From positions 1-64,000 of the forward strand of contig CANRAV010000003.1 of the NCBI GenBank assembly GCA_947628695.1: a stretch of 64,000 bases of DNA, in the 5' to 3' direction. The notes under the pieces were generated by a model. It saw nothing but the letters and a program-made list of their open reading frames with translations, ran no database searches and was not told where the DNA came from. Source of the stretch: an uncultured Clostridia bacterium. GTDB taxonomy: Bacteria; Bacillota; Clostridia; Oscillospirales; CAG-382. This document shows, piece after piece, positions 16,808 through 24,615 of this stretch. The translations under genes were made by a program, and so were the position numbers. Position 1 is the stretch's first letter, and each line of letters opens with the position of its first letter.

Positions 16808-17515
16808 TTACTCTTCCTTTTCTTTTCCGCCCTTAAGCAGCTTGTATACAAGCGCGGCAAGCGCACCGCCCGCAAGGGGAGCAACGATAAATATCCAAAG
16901 CGCCTTTATGGGTTCAGCGTTCCCGTCAATCGCCGCGACAACGGCCGGGCCGAAGCTGCGCGCGGGGTTGACGGAGGTGCCCGTAAGCCCTATGCCGAGG
17001 ATGTGAACAAGCGTAAGCGAAAGGCCTATGATAAGCCCGCCGAACGAGCCGTGCCCTGCCTTGCCGTCCGTAACGCCGAGTATAACCAAAACAAAGATAA
17101 AGGTCAGCACGAGCTCGACAATAAGACCCGCAATGATGCCGTTGCCTCCAAGCCCGGACACCGCGTTAGAGCCGTATGCGCCGGTCATATCCTTGACCTC
17201 GCCAAGCTTGAACACGCCCGCAAGCAGGCCTGCGCCGGCAAGCGCGCCCAAAAGCTGCGCCGCCACATACCCCGCGAAGTCCGCAATTTTCATGCCGCCG
17301 GAAAGCAGCACCGCAAGGCTTACCGCCGGGTTGATGTGACAGCCGGAGATGTTCCCCACGCAGTACGCCATGCCGACGATAACGAGGCCGAAGGCAAGCG
17401 CCGTCAGCAGGTACCCCGAACCCATGCCCGGGTCACAGCCGACAAGCATTGCCGTACCGCAGCCCATAAAGACGAGGACGGCGGTGCCGATAAACTCTGC
17501 CAGATATTTTCTCAT
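16808..17515 (-). CDS. aqpZ: aquaporin / MIP-family channel
   Basis: 235 residues, six transmembrane helices and two half-helices with the paired NPA motifs (SGCHINPAVS and TGTSVNPARSFGP). The TSVNPARS form and His in the first box favour a water-selective AqpZ-type channel over a glycerol facilitator; selectivity is inferred. It is an inner-membrane protein with a Lys/Glu-rich C-terminus. Ribosome site GGGAGGG precedes the ATG. It is followed by the LURP-like gene with no gap. Confidence 0.9.
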   Translation of the reverse strand: MRKYLAEFIGTAVLVFMGCGTAMLVGCDPGMGSGYLLTALAFGLVIVGMAYCVGNISGCHINPAVSLAVLLSGGMKIADFAGYVAAQLLGALAGAGLLAGVFKLGEVKDMTGAYGSNAVSGLGGNGIIAGLIVELVLTFIFVLVILGVTDGKAGHGSFGGLIIGLSLTLVHILGIGLTGTSVNPARSFGPAVVAAIDGNAEPIKALWIFIVAPLAGGALAALVYKLLKGGKEKEE

Positions 17516-17544
17516 AATAAAACCCTCCCAATTTTGTTATATTA

Positions 17545-17562
17545 TTCGGCATTTGTGCCGAA
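17545..17562 (-). terminator. hairpin upstream of the aquaporin
   Basis: TTCGGC (17545-17550) and GCCGAA (17557-17562) form a short stem just after the stop of the DUF4203-like gene on the minus strand. Weak T-run. Confidence 0.4.
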
Positions 17563-17575
17563 AATTACACATCAG

Positions 17576-18211
17576 TCAGGACTTTTTTACAGAGCTTTTC
17601 TCTTCCCCCGCAGGGGCTGTCGTGCGGAACTGCACGAACATGCCAAGCGCGGCAAGCGCCAGGCTTGCGGCGATAATTATCCATATGTTCCCTACCCCGC
17701 TTAAGGTAAGGACGTTCTTTGAAACCAAAATTCCGCCGTTAAGCGACGTGGAGAATATGCACACATGGCGCAGGTACCTTACCGAAAGTATCCCCACGCA
17801 CACGCCGGCGACGACGCCGACGATAATACCAAGCCATTCCAGCTTGTCGCCGAAGAGATACGAGACGGAAGCGAAGGTCAAAAACGCATTCCAAATGAAA
17901 ATGCCGACCTTGTAAAGCTTAAACGCCACAAGCGCAAGCAAAACGCCTGCGGCAAGCCCGACGGCAAGCGCAATACCCGCGGCAGAATCGCCCTCTATTA
18001 GCAAAATGCAGGGGATAAATCCCGCAAGAAAGCCGGCGGCGAAGCCGATTACGGTGACCCAAAGCTTTTTAAGCTTGCAGCCGAAAAAGCAGTTAAGCAG
18101 ACCGAAAACGCTTGCGAATATGACATAAGTCAGGTTTGTCGCATAGGCAAGCTGCGAAGCTGCGTCGCCAAGGTCTTTGAAAAAATCGAATTCAAGCCCG
18201 TTCAGATCCAT
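17576..18211 (-). CDS. DUF4203-like polytopic membrane protein
   Basis: 211 residues. A short soluble N-terminus (MDLNGLEFDFFKDLG) is followed by about seven hydrophobic helices rich in Gly and small residues (VTVIGFAAGFLAGFIPCILL, GIALAVGLAAGVLLALVAF) and a charged tail. This pattern fits the TMEM198/DUF4203 group, of unknown function. The ATG at 18211 follows GGAGGAAGAGT; a longer start 12 codons upstream is not supported. Confidence 0.6.
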   Translation of the reverse strand: MDLNGLEFDFFKDLGDAASQLAYATNLTYVIFASVFGLLNCFFGCKLKKLWVTVIGFAAGFLAGFIPCILLIEGDSAAGIALAVGLAAGVLLALVAFKLYKVGIFIWNAFLTFASVSYLFGDKLEWLGIIVGVVAGVCVGILSVRYLRHVCIFSTSLNGGILVSKNVLTLSGVGNIWIIIAASLALAALGMFVQFRTTAPAGEEKSSVKKS

Positions 18212-18344
18212 ACTCTTCCTCCGTTTGCTGCACCTATGCACTTCCATTCTAACATATTTTGTGCCAAATGCAAGAGGTTTTGGAAAAATATATGCATATT
18301 TTTGGAAAATACAGAAAAATTTTAAACATTTAATAAATTAACGC

Positions 18345-18373
18345 TTGAAAAATTTGTGTCCGTTGGCTATGCT
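18345..18373 (+). promoter_or_regulatory. comF promoter
   Basis: TTGAAA 18345-18350, 17-bp spacer, TATGCT 18368-18373, 20 bp before the ribosome site. Confidence 0.6.
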
Positions 18374-18393
18374 GTATTGTACGGGAGGTGAGT

Positions 18394-19125
18394 ATGTTGG
18401 ACAGTAAGAGAGTGACGAAGCTTTTAAGAAGGTACCTGCTTGCGCCGCCGAAGTGCATGCTTTGCGGAAGCGAGGACTGCACCGCTTCCCTGCCGATTTG
18501 CAGCGGCTGCTTCCCCAAGTACGCCGCTGCCGCGCTTGAGGGCTGCGACGTCTGCGGTGCCATGCCCGTAGACTGCCGCTGCTTTGAAGTGAAAAACTGT
18601 GCTGCGCTTTATTGGCTTTTCAACTATCGCCGACCGGAGATAAAGGAGCTTATTATCCGCATGAAGCACGAAAGGCTTGACTACGCGCTGCGCTTCCTCG
18701 CCGCGCGCCTTGTCGACCAAATGCTTATAAAGACGAACGGAGCACCTCCCTTCGACTGCGTCTGCTTCGTGCCCCGCAGCAAGCGCGCGGCGCTTTACTA
18801 CAACCACGACCACGCAGAGGAGCTTGCCCGCGAGGTGGCCGACCTACTGCAGCTGCCCTGCGTAAAGCTGCTCTCGCACACCGGAGTTAAGGGCGAGCAG
18901 AAGCAGCTATCGCGTGAGTTTCGGGGCGACGCAGCAAAAATACGCTTCGAGGCAAACGAAAAAGCGCTTGTAAACGGCAAGCTGCCCTATAAAACGCCGC
19001 TGCTGGTTGACGACGTCGTCACCACCGGCTCCACCGCCGGGGAGTGCGCGCGGCTGCTTAAGGAGCGCGGCGCGAAGTATGTCGGGCTCTGCTTCCTCGC
19101 ACACACGCCGCCGCATCCTTCCTGA
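18394..19125 (+). CDS. comF: ComF-family phosphoribosyltransferase-like protein
   Basis: 243 residues. An N-terminal zinc-ribbon (CMLCGSEDC...CSGC and CDVCG...DCRC) is followed by a type I PRTase fold with FVPRSKRAALYYNHDHAEELA and the PRPP loop LLVDDVVTTGSTAGECARLL. ComF proteins act in the cytosol in DNA uptake during natural transformation, bridging ComFA helicase and single-stranded-DNA proteins. Whether this organism is competent is not shown; no other com genes are visible. The ATG at 18394 has GGGAGGTGAGT upstream. Confidence 0.88.
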   Translation: MLDSKRVTKLLRRYLLAPPKCMLCGSEDCTASLPICSGCFPKYAAAALEGCDVCGAMPVDCRCFEVKNCAALYWLFNYRRPEIKELIIRMKHERLDYALRFLAARLVDQMLIKTNGAPPFDCVCFVPRSKRAALYYNHDHAEELAREVADLLQLPCVKLLSHTGVKGEQKQLSREFRGDAAKIRFEANEKALVNGKLPYKTPLLVDDVVTTGSTAGECARLLKERGAKYVGLCFLAHTPPHPS

Positions 19126-19177
19126 TGCCTGTGCGTTTTTGTTTTTTTGCCGGGATTTTTGGCTTTTTTACTTTTTT

Positions 19178-19353
19178 GGCCGAGCTTACGCCCGGCCGGC
19201 TTTTTTATGAAGGGACTCGGTCCCTTCATGGCTGTTTTGGGTTAGGTTTATAGAAAAACACGGCTTTTTAGACCCAAAGGGCACAGCCCTTTGGAATCCC
19301 AATCTGGCAACGCAAGTCACGTCGTAGCGATGTAAAGGCCTGTCACACGTATG
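19178..19353 (+). repeat. module-1 hairpin repeat, copy C
   Basis: A degenerate terminator (GGCCGAGC...CCCGGCC with T-run, 19178-19206), GAAGGGAC-TCG-GTCCCTTC, CCAAAGGGC-ACA-GCCCTTTGG, TGGCAACGCAAG and the variant signature CACACGTATG (19344-19353). It directly precedes a module-2 copy in the gap between convergent comF and asd. Confidence 0.8.
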
Positions 19354-19368
19354 AAGTGTTTCTGCTAT

Positions 19369-19625
19369 TGTACCGCGCCGAACTTCCCACCCACGCGCGC
19401 GAAGCGAGCATACAATCAAATAACGAATTTTCCGCGGGCATGTACCGCGGAAAATTCTCCTTGGATTCCCGCGAGTGCCTACCCCCCGCCCCGCGGGGTG
19501 GGGGTAGGCGCGAGACGCGAGTGACCGGGAATCTATAATAACAGAAGGCTCTTGGAAAAGCCGTGCTTTTCCAAGAGCCAACCTTTTAGTTATTGTCGGG
19601 GGTACCCCCGAAAATCGTCAGATTT
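19369..19625. repeat. module-2 multi-hairpin repeat, copy 1
   Basis: Ordered hairpins: AATTTTCCGCGG/CCGCGGAAAATT; a long stem framed by GGATTCCCG and CGGGAATC with an inner GC-rich arm; GGCTCTTGGAAAAGC/GCTTTTCCAAGAGCC; CGGGGGTACCCCCG; and CCCCCGAAAATC/GATTTTTGGGGG, ending 10 bp before the asd stop. Short frames over it encode only repeat-derived peptide and are not genes. Together with copy C it fills the 509-bp gap. Confidence 0.8.
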
Positions 19626-19634
19626 TTGGGGGAA

Positions 19635-20720
19635 TCAATCGAAGTATCCCTTGCGATAAAGCATCTCAGCGATAAGCACCGCGCCGCCGGCCGCGCCGCG
19701 AAGCGTGTTGTGCGACAGGCAGACAAACTTGTAGTCGAAGATGCTGTCCTCGCGCAGCCTGCCTACGGATATGCCCATCCCGTTTTCTACGGTGCGGTCA
19801 ACGCCGGTCTGCGGGCGGTCGACGTCGTCAAAATACGTTATAAAGTGCTTCGGCGCGCTGGGGAGCTGCAACTCCTGCGGTTCGCCGCGATAGCTGCGCC
19901 AGATTTCGATTATCTCCTCCTTGGAGGGCTTGATGCGGTTAAAAGCAAGCGACACCGCCGCAAGGTGCCCGTCCGACACCGGCACGCGTATGCACTGCGC
20001 GGTTATAATCGGCTCCGTCGCGGGCTGTATGCCCGTCTCGGCAAGCCTGCCCCAGATTTTAAGCGGCTCCTTCTCCGTCTTCTCCTCCTCGCCGCCGATG
20101 TACGGTATGACGTTGTCGTGTATCTCCGGCCAGTCCGCAAGCGTCTTGCCTGCGCCGGAAACCGCCTGGAAGGTCGTTACAACCGCCTTCGTCACGCCGA
20201 AGTGCAAAAGCGGTGTCAATGCCGGTACAAAGCTTTGTATAGAGCAGTTCGGCTTTACCGCGATAAAGCCGCGCCTTGTGCCAAGCCGCCTTTTCTGCAG
20301 CTCTATCACCGAAAGGTGGCGCGGGTTTATCTCCGGTATGACCATGGGCACGTCGCTTGTCCAGCGGTTGGCGGAGTTGTTGGAAACAACCGGTGTCTCC
20401 GCCTTTGCGTATGCCTCCTCAAGCTTCAGTATCTCGTCCTTGTTCATGTTCACGGCGCAAAATACGAAGTCGACAAGTGCGCTTACGCCCTCTACGTCGG
20501 CTGCGTCCATGACCACCATGTCCTTGACGCCTTCCGGAATCGGGGAGGAAAGCTTCCAGCGGCCGCCGACAGCCTCGCCATATCTCTTGCCGGCGCTTGA
20601 TGGGCTTGCCGCAAGGACGGCTATCTCAAAATAAGGGTGGTCGGCAAGCAGGGTCACAAACCTCTGCCCAACCATGCCCGTTGCGCCTATTATCCCGCAC
20701 TTAAGTTTTTTGTTCTGCAT
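19635..20720 (-). CDS. asd: aspartate-semialdehyde dehydrogenase (long/archaeal-like type)
   Basis: 361 residues. N-terminal NADP loop GIIGATGMVGQRF and the catalytic-cysteine motif VKPNCSIQSFVPAL. The substrate-binding His region is in PVSDGHLAAVSLAF. It converts aspartyl-4-phosphate to the semialdehyde in the cytosol, feeding lysine/DAP, threonine and methionine. Length and the PNCSIQ motif place it in the archaeal/fungal-like Asd group that some Clostridia use. GGGAGA precedes the ATG. Works upstream of ddh at 2.8 kb. Confidence 0.92.
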   Translation of the reverse strand: MQNKKLKCGIIGATGMVGQRFVTLLADHPYFEIAVLAASPSSAGKRYGEAVGGRWKLSSPIPEGVKDMVVMDAADVEGVSALVDFVFCAVNMNKDEILKLEEAYAKAETPVVSNNSANRWTSDVPMVIPEINPRHLSVIELQKRRLGTRRGFIAVKPNCSIQSFVPALTPLLHFGVTKAVVTTFQAVSGAGKTLADWPEIHDNVIPYIGGEEEKTEKEPLKIWGRLAETGIQPATEPIITAQCIRVPVSDGHLAAVSLAFNRIKPSKEEIIEIWRSYRGEPQELQLPSAPKHFITYFDDVDRPQTGVDRTVENGMGISVGRLREDSIFDYKFVCLSHNTLRGAAGGAVLIAEMLYRKGYFD

Positions 20721-20746
20721 ATGAAAATCTCCCGTTATTTTAAAAG

Positions 20747-20774
20747 CTTGCCGGCGTTTTTTAACGCCGGCAAG
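20747..20774. terminator. terminator between the LRR gene and asd
   Basis: CTTGCCGGCGTT (20747-20758) pairs perfectly with AACGCCGGCAAG (20763-20774). On the minus strand it is followed by CTTTTAAAAT, so it ends the LRR transcript. Confidence 0.75.
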
Positions 20775-20801
20775 TCAGTTTTATTAAGCTATAAAACAAC
20801 C

Positions 20802-23153
20802 TTACTCGGCAGAGCTGTCGGCACTTGCGTCGGCACTTGTCTCAGCGCCTGCTTCGGTGCTTGCCTCGGTGCTGGTCTCCGCACTGGCCTCTGCGCTCGA
20901 TTCTGCACCGGTCTCGGCGCTTGTCTCTGCACTGGTGTCAACAGAGCTTTCCTCGGCGCTTGTCTCTGCACTTGTATCGACAGAGCTTTCCTCGGCACTT
21001 GTGTCGACAGAGCTTTCTGCCGCAGAGCTGTCGTCACCGGAGGCGTCGCTGCTGCTTTCGTCGCTTGCGGCCTTCTTTGCCTCGTCAAACTCCTTCTGAG
21101 CCTCGTCGGTTATGCCGGTTACCGTTGCCTTTGTGAAGACGTAAACGGGTTCCCAGCTTTCGATCTTCTCGTTGGTCTCGCCGTCTATGGAAAGGTTTAT
21201 CGTCGTAAGCTTTGTCGTGTCAAACGCGCTTTCGATGCCCTTAAGACTTACAAGCTTTTCGTTGTCGGAAAGGTTAAGGCTTGTAACCGCCTTAAGCTTG
21301 GTGCCAAGCTTTGTAAGGTCGCTTATCTCGTTGCCGGAAAGGTTAAGCGTGGTAAGCTTTTCGAGGCTTGCTATCTGCGTAAGGTCGCTTATCTTGTTCT
21401 TGCTGAGGGTGAGAGTGGTAAGCTCCACAGCACCGCGAATGTCGCCAAGGTCGGATATCTCGTTCTCCGAGGCGGAAAGGCTTGTAAGCCTCTTAAGCGA
21501 ACCAAGCCCCTCAAGAGAGGTAAGCTTGTTTCTGTCAAGCGTAAGGCTTGTAAGCCCGTCTGCGTCCTTAAGGCCGGCAACATCGGCAATGGCGTTGTCG
21601 GACGCGGTGAAGGTGGTGAGCTTCTCAAGCTCTGAAAGCGACGCGGGCAGTGCGCTTATCTCGTTATCGGTAAGCGTTGCGGTCTCAAGGCTTTCAAGGC
21701 TTGCGAGGAAGTCAACGCCCTCCAAAAGGTTGGAGGAAAGGTCAAGCGTCTCAAGCTTTACAAAGCCCTCAAGCGCGGAAGCGTCCGTAAGCGTCCTCTG
21801 CTTCTTCTCCTCCGCCTTTGTGGCCTCCTCGTCCATGGACTCGTCCACGTTTATCTCCACAGCCTCGTCTATGCAGGAGGCTGCGCTTAAGTCTACAAGT
21901 GAATTCTTGCTGTCTTCAAAGCCCGCAAGGTTCTTAAGCGGGTTGCCGCCGACGTTGAGGCTTTCAAGGCTTGTAAGGCCGTCAAGCCCCTCAAGGCTTG
22001 TGAGCGAGCAGCTGTTGAGGTAAAGCGTCTCCAGCCCGGTGTTGGCGGAAATGCCGGAAAGGCTTTCAAGCTTGTTGCCGGAAAGGTTCAGGCGCAAAAG
22101 GCTGTTTAGCTCGCCAAGCTTTGCCGTGTCGGTTATGTCGCAGCCGGCAAACTCCGCAAATTTAAGGTTCTTCGCCTGCTCTATACCCGAAAGGTCGGAA
22201 AGGCCGGAATAGCCGAGGCTTAAATACTCCAGCTTCGAAAGATCGGAAAATACGGAAAGATCCGTAAGGTTTTCAAGGTCGATTATGGTCGGGTCGGTGA
22301 AGGTCATCGCAGGTACGGCGTAGGGGTTTTGCGAGGAGTCGGACCCGTAAATCATAGAGTAGTAGTAATAGTACTGCTGAACGTTTTGGTAAATGTTCCT
22401 TGCGCTGAGGCCGCTCATATCAATAAGCTTAAGGTTGCGGAAAAGACCGAGGTCGGAAAGGCTCTTAAGGTCGTTGAGGTCGAATACCACATAGTAGTAG
22501 TCGTTCGGGGTCTCGTCCTCCTCAGAGCTTTCGTCCGCGTCTGCAGAGCTTTCTCCGGCAGCAGAGCTTTCCTTCGCATCTGCAGAGCTTTCTTCAGCAG
22601 CAGCGGAGCTTTCGTCCACAGAGCTTTCTTCCGCATCGGCGGAGCTTTCTTCTACAGCAGCGGAGCTTTCTTCTGCGGAAGCCGCCTCGCTTTCGGCGGA
22701 AGCGTCCTCGCTTACTGCGGAAGAGTCGGCGCTTTCGGCAGACGTCTCGTCCGAAGCAGAGGAATCGTCCTCTTCTTCCTCTTCCGGCTCCGCCGTGTTC
22801 TGCGCAAGGTAATAATCAGTATATTCCTGCTTTGCAAGTATGACAACCGGACCGTAGGAACCGGAGGGATCGACGGCGCTTACCGTAAAGATAAGGCCTG
22901 TTATCTCGTCAAGATACTCCTGCGTCAGGTCCACTGCGTTCACGGTTTTATAGTTATCTTCGTCTGCGGCCATATTGCTTGCCGTGATGGCGCTTGCAAT
23001 GGCCCTTGCAAATTTAACGTCTTCAAAAAGGCTGTTGGTATCCTTATAATAATTCCAGAATACCATAACTATACCCGTAAGGACAAGGGCGCAGACCAAA
23101 ACCAGCGCAATTATCTTGTTCCTTGCGGACTTCCTGTCGTATGTGGAACTCAT
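20802..23153 (-). CDS. membrane-anchored leucine-rich-repeat protein with acidic Ser-rich linkers
   Basis: 783 residues. A cytoplasmic N-terminus (SSTYDRKSARNK) precedes one transmembrane helix (IIALVLVCALVLTGIVMVF), so the rest is extracellular. A Ser/Glu/Asp linker with repeated ESSA units covers about 130-215. Internalin-type LRRs of about 22 residues (LKLIDMSGLS, LLRLNLSGNKLESLSGI, LTTLNLSGNEISDLTKL) span about 245-640. The last 80 residues are again SS-A-E/D repeats. Likely a surface adhesion or scaffold protein; no enzymatic domain is visible. The ATG at 23153 is preceded by GGAGGTTATTTGAAA; a TTG two codons earlier is possible. Confidence 0.75.
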   Translation of the reverse strand: MSSTYDRKSARNKIIALVLVCALVLTGIVMVFWNYYKDTNSLFEDVKFARAIASAITASNMAADEDNYKTVNAVDLTQEYLDEITGLIFTVSAVDPSGSYGPVVILAKQEYTDYYLAQNTAEPEEEEEDDSSASDETSAESADSSAVSEDASAESEAASAEESSAAVEESSADAEESSVDESSAAAEESSADAKESSAAGESSADADESSEEDETPNDYYYVVFDLNDLKSLSDLGLFRNLKLIDMSGLSARNIYQNVQQYYYYYSMIYGSDSSQNPYAVPAMTFTDPTIIDLENLTDLSVFSDLSKLEYLSLGYSGLSDLSGIEQAKNLKFAEFAGCDITDTAKLGELNSLLRLNLSGNKLESLSGISANTGLETLYLNSCSLTSLEGLDGLTSLESLNVGGNPLKNLAGFEDSKNSLVDLSAASCIDEAVEINVDESMDEEATKAEEKKQRTLTDASALEGFVKLETLDLSSNLLEGVDFLASLESLETATLTDNEISALPASLSELEKLTTFTASDNAIADVAGLKDADGLTSLTLDRNKLTSLEGLGSLKRLTSLSASENEISDLGDIRGAVELTTLTLSKNKISDLTQIASLEKLTTLNLSGNEISDLTKLGTKLKAVTSLNLSDNEKLVSLKGIESAFDTTKLTTINLSIDGETNEKIESWEPVYVFTKATVTGITDEAQKEFDEAKKAASDESSSDASGDDSSAAESSVDTSAEESSVDTSAETSAEESSVDTSAETSAETGAESSAEASAETSTEASTEAGAETSADASADSSAE

Positions 23154-23279
23154 TTTCAAATAACCTCCGAATTTGGATTATAAGCTTTATTATCATAACA
23201 CCAAATCATAAAAAAAGCAATAGTTTTTGTAAATTTTTGTTCAGGACGCGTAAAACATAAGATTTTTTAAAAACATATC

Positions 23280-23308
23280 TTGAAAAGAAAGAGCTTTTGT
23301 AGTAAACT
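23280..23308 (+). promoter_or_regulatory. promoter of the cmk operon
   Basis: TTGAAA 23280-23285, 17-bp spacer, TAAACT 23303-23308. Confidence 0.55.
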
Positions 23309-23344
23309 ATAAGCGTGAAAAGATGCGGTTGGAGGATTTGCGAC

Positions 23345-24025
23345 ATGGCGAAAGGGATAATAAACATTGCGATAGACGGCCCTGCCGGCTCCGGCAAAAG
23401 CACGCTTGCCTCTGCTTTGGCGAAAAAGTACGGGCTTATTTACATCGACACCGGCGCTTTGTACCGCACGGTCGGGCTATATATACAAAGGAAGGGGCTT
23501 GACTGCGGCGACACCGCCGGGATAATTGCCTCCCTGCCGGAAATCGAAATAACCATGCGTCTTGAGAACGGGAAGGGCATTGTTCTTCTCGGCGGCGTGC
23601 CCGTGGGGGACGAGATACGGACTCCGAGGTCGTCTATGTACGCGTCGGAGGTCTCAAAAATACCGGAGGTAAGGGATTTTCTCTTGGAGCTTCAAAGGGG
23701 CATAGCGCGGGAGAACAGCACGGTTATGGACGGGCGCGATATAGGCACGGTGATACTTCCAAAAGCGGACGTCAAGCTTTTTTTGACCGCAGGGACGGAG
23801 AAGCGCGCACACCGCCGCTATCTTGAGCTAAAGGAAAAAGGGCAGGAAACAAGCTACGACGAGGTGCTTGCCGACATGCTGAAGAGGGACGAAAACGACA
23901 GCGGCAGGAAGATAGCCCCCGCTGTTCCGGCCGACGACGCCGTCTTTCTTGACAACAGCGAGCTTGACGCGGAGGGTACCCTTGCCGCCGCGTGCCGCAT
24001 TATAGACGGGGTGCTTGGCAAATGA
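23345..24025 (+). CDS. cmk: cytidylate kinase
   Basis: 226 residues. P-loop IDGPAGSGKSTLA, the YIDTGALYRTVGLY segment and the VMDGRDIGTVILP motif that binds CMP/dCMP. It phosphorylates CMP and dCMP to the diphosphates in the cytosol. The ATG follows GGAGGATTTGCGAC. It opens the operon cmk-plsC-ispH/rpsA with a 4-bp overlap to plsC, a common clostridial arrangement. Confidence 0.95.
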   Translation: MAKGIINIAIDGPAGSGKSTLASALAKKYGLIYIDTGALYRTVGLYIQRKGLDCGDTAGIIASLPEIEITMRLENGKGIVLLGGVPVGDEIRTPRSSMYASEVSKIPEVRDFLLELQRGIARENSTVMDGRDIGTVILPKADVKLFLTAGTEKRAHRRYLELKEKGQETSYDEVLADMLKRDENDSGRKIAPAVPADDAVFLDNSELDAEGTLAAACRIIDGVLGK

Positions 24026-24615
24026 CAAAAATGACGTCTTACCTCGCGGCAAGGGAGTTTTTAAGACCGTTTTTAAAGTTTTTTTTCAGATACAAGGTGG
24101 AAAATAAGGAGAATATACCGAAGGCGCCGTATATAGCCTGCGCTAACCACGTGGCGCTGCGCGACGCGTGCTGCGTCGCCTGCTGCCTTCCGGGGCCGAT
24201 GCGCTTTATGGCAAAGAGCGACCTTAAGAAGAACCGCCTTGTCGGTGCGGTGCTTAAGTTTGTAAAGGTCATCTTCGTCAGCCGCTCCCAGGCGGACTTG
24301 GGCTCTATAAGGCAGTGTGTGGAGACGGTGAAGGACGGTATAAACCTCGGCATCTTCCCGCAGGGGACGCGCGTTAGGGAAAAGGCGCAGCCGGAGCAGG
24401 CGCAGGAGGGCATAGCGATGATATGCTCGCTTACAAAGGTGCCGGTGCTGCCCGTGGCGCTTATATACAAAAGCTTAAGGCCAAGGCTGTTTTCGCGCTG
24501 CCGTGTGGTCATAGGCAAGCCCATATACCCGGAGGAATACAAAGAGGCCGGGGACAGGGCGGCGCAGTCGCGCTATATTTTCGGCAAGGTGTGTGAGCTT
24601 GTAGACAATGGCTGA
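24022..24615 (+). CDS. plsC: 1-acyl-sn-glycerol-3-phosphate acyltransferase
   Basis: 197 residues with the acyltransferase boxes NHVALRDA (the H-x4-D motif), FVSRSQAD and FPQGTRVRE, and the later PVLPVALIYKS strand. It makes phosphatidic acid from lysophosphatidate at the inner membrane face. The ATG overlaps the cmk stop (ATGA), and its own stop lies inside the start of ispH. The first helix is amphipathic and basic, fitting a peripheral membrane enzyme. Confidence 0.9.
   Translation: MTKMTSYLAAREFLRPFLKFFFRYKVENKENIPKAPYIACANHVALRDACCVACCLPGPMRFMAKSDLKKNRLVGAVLKFVKVIFVSRSQADLGSIRQCVETVKDGINLGIFPQGTRVREKAQPEQAQEGIAMICSLTKVPVLPVALIYKSLRPRLFSRCRVVIGKPIYPEEYKEAGDRAAQSRYIFGKVCELVDNG

Noticed and set aside
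19186..19581. Short frames with the peptide IDSRSLASRAYPHP, also near 30105-30539 and 51725-51982
   Set aside because: They are translations of the module-2 hairpin repeat, occur in every copy, and lack start signals.
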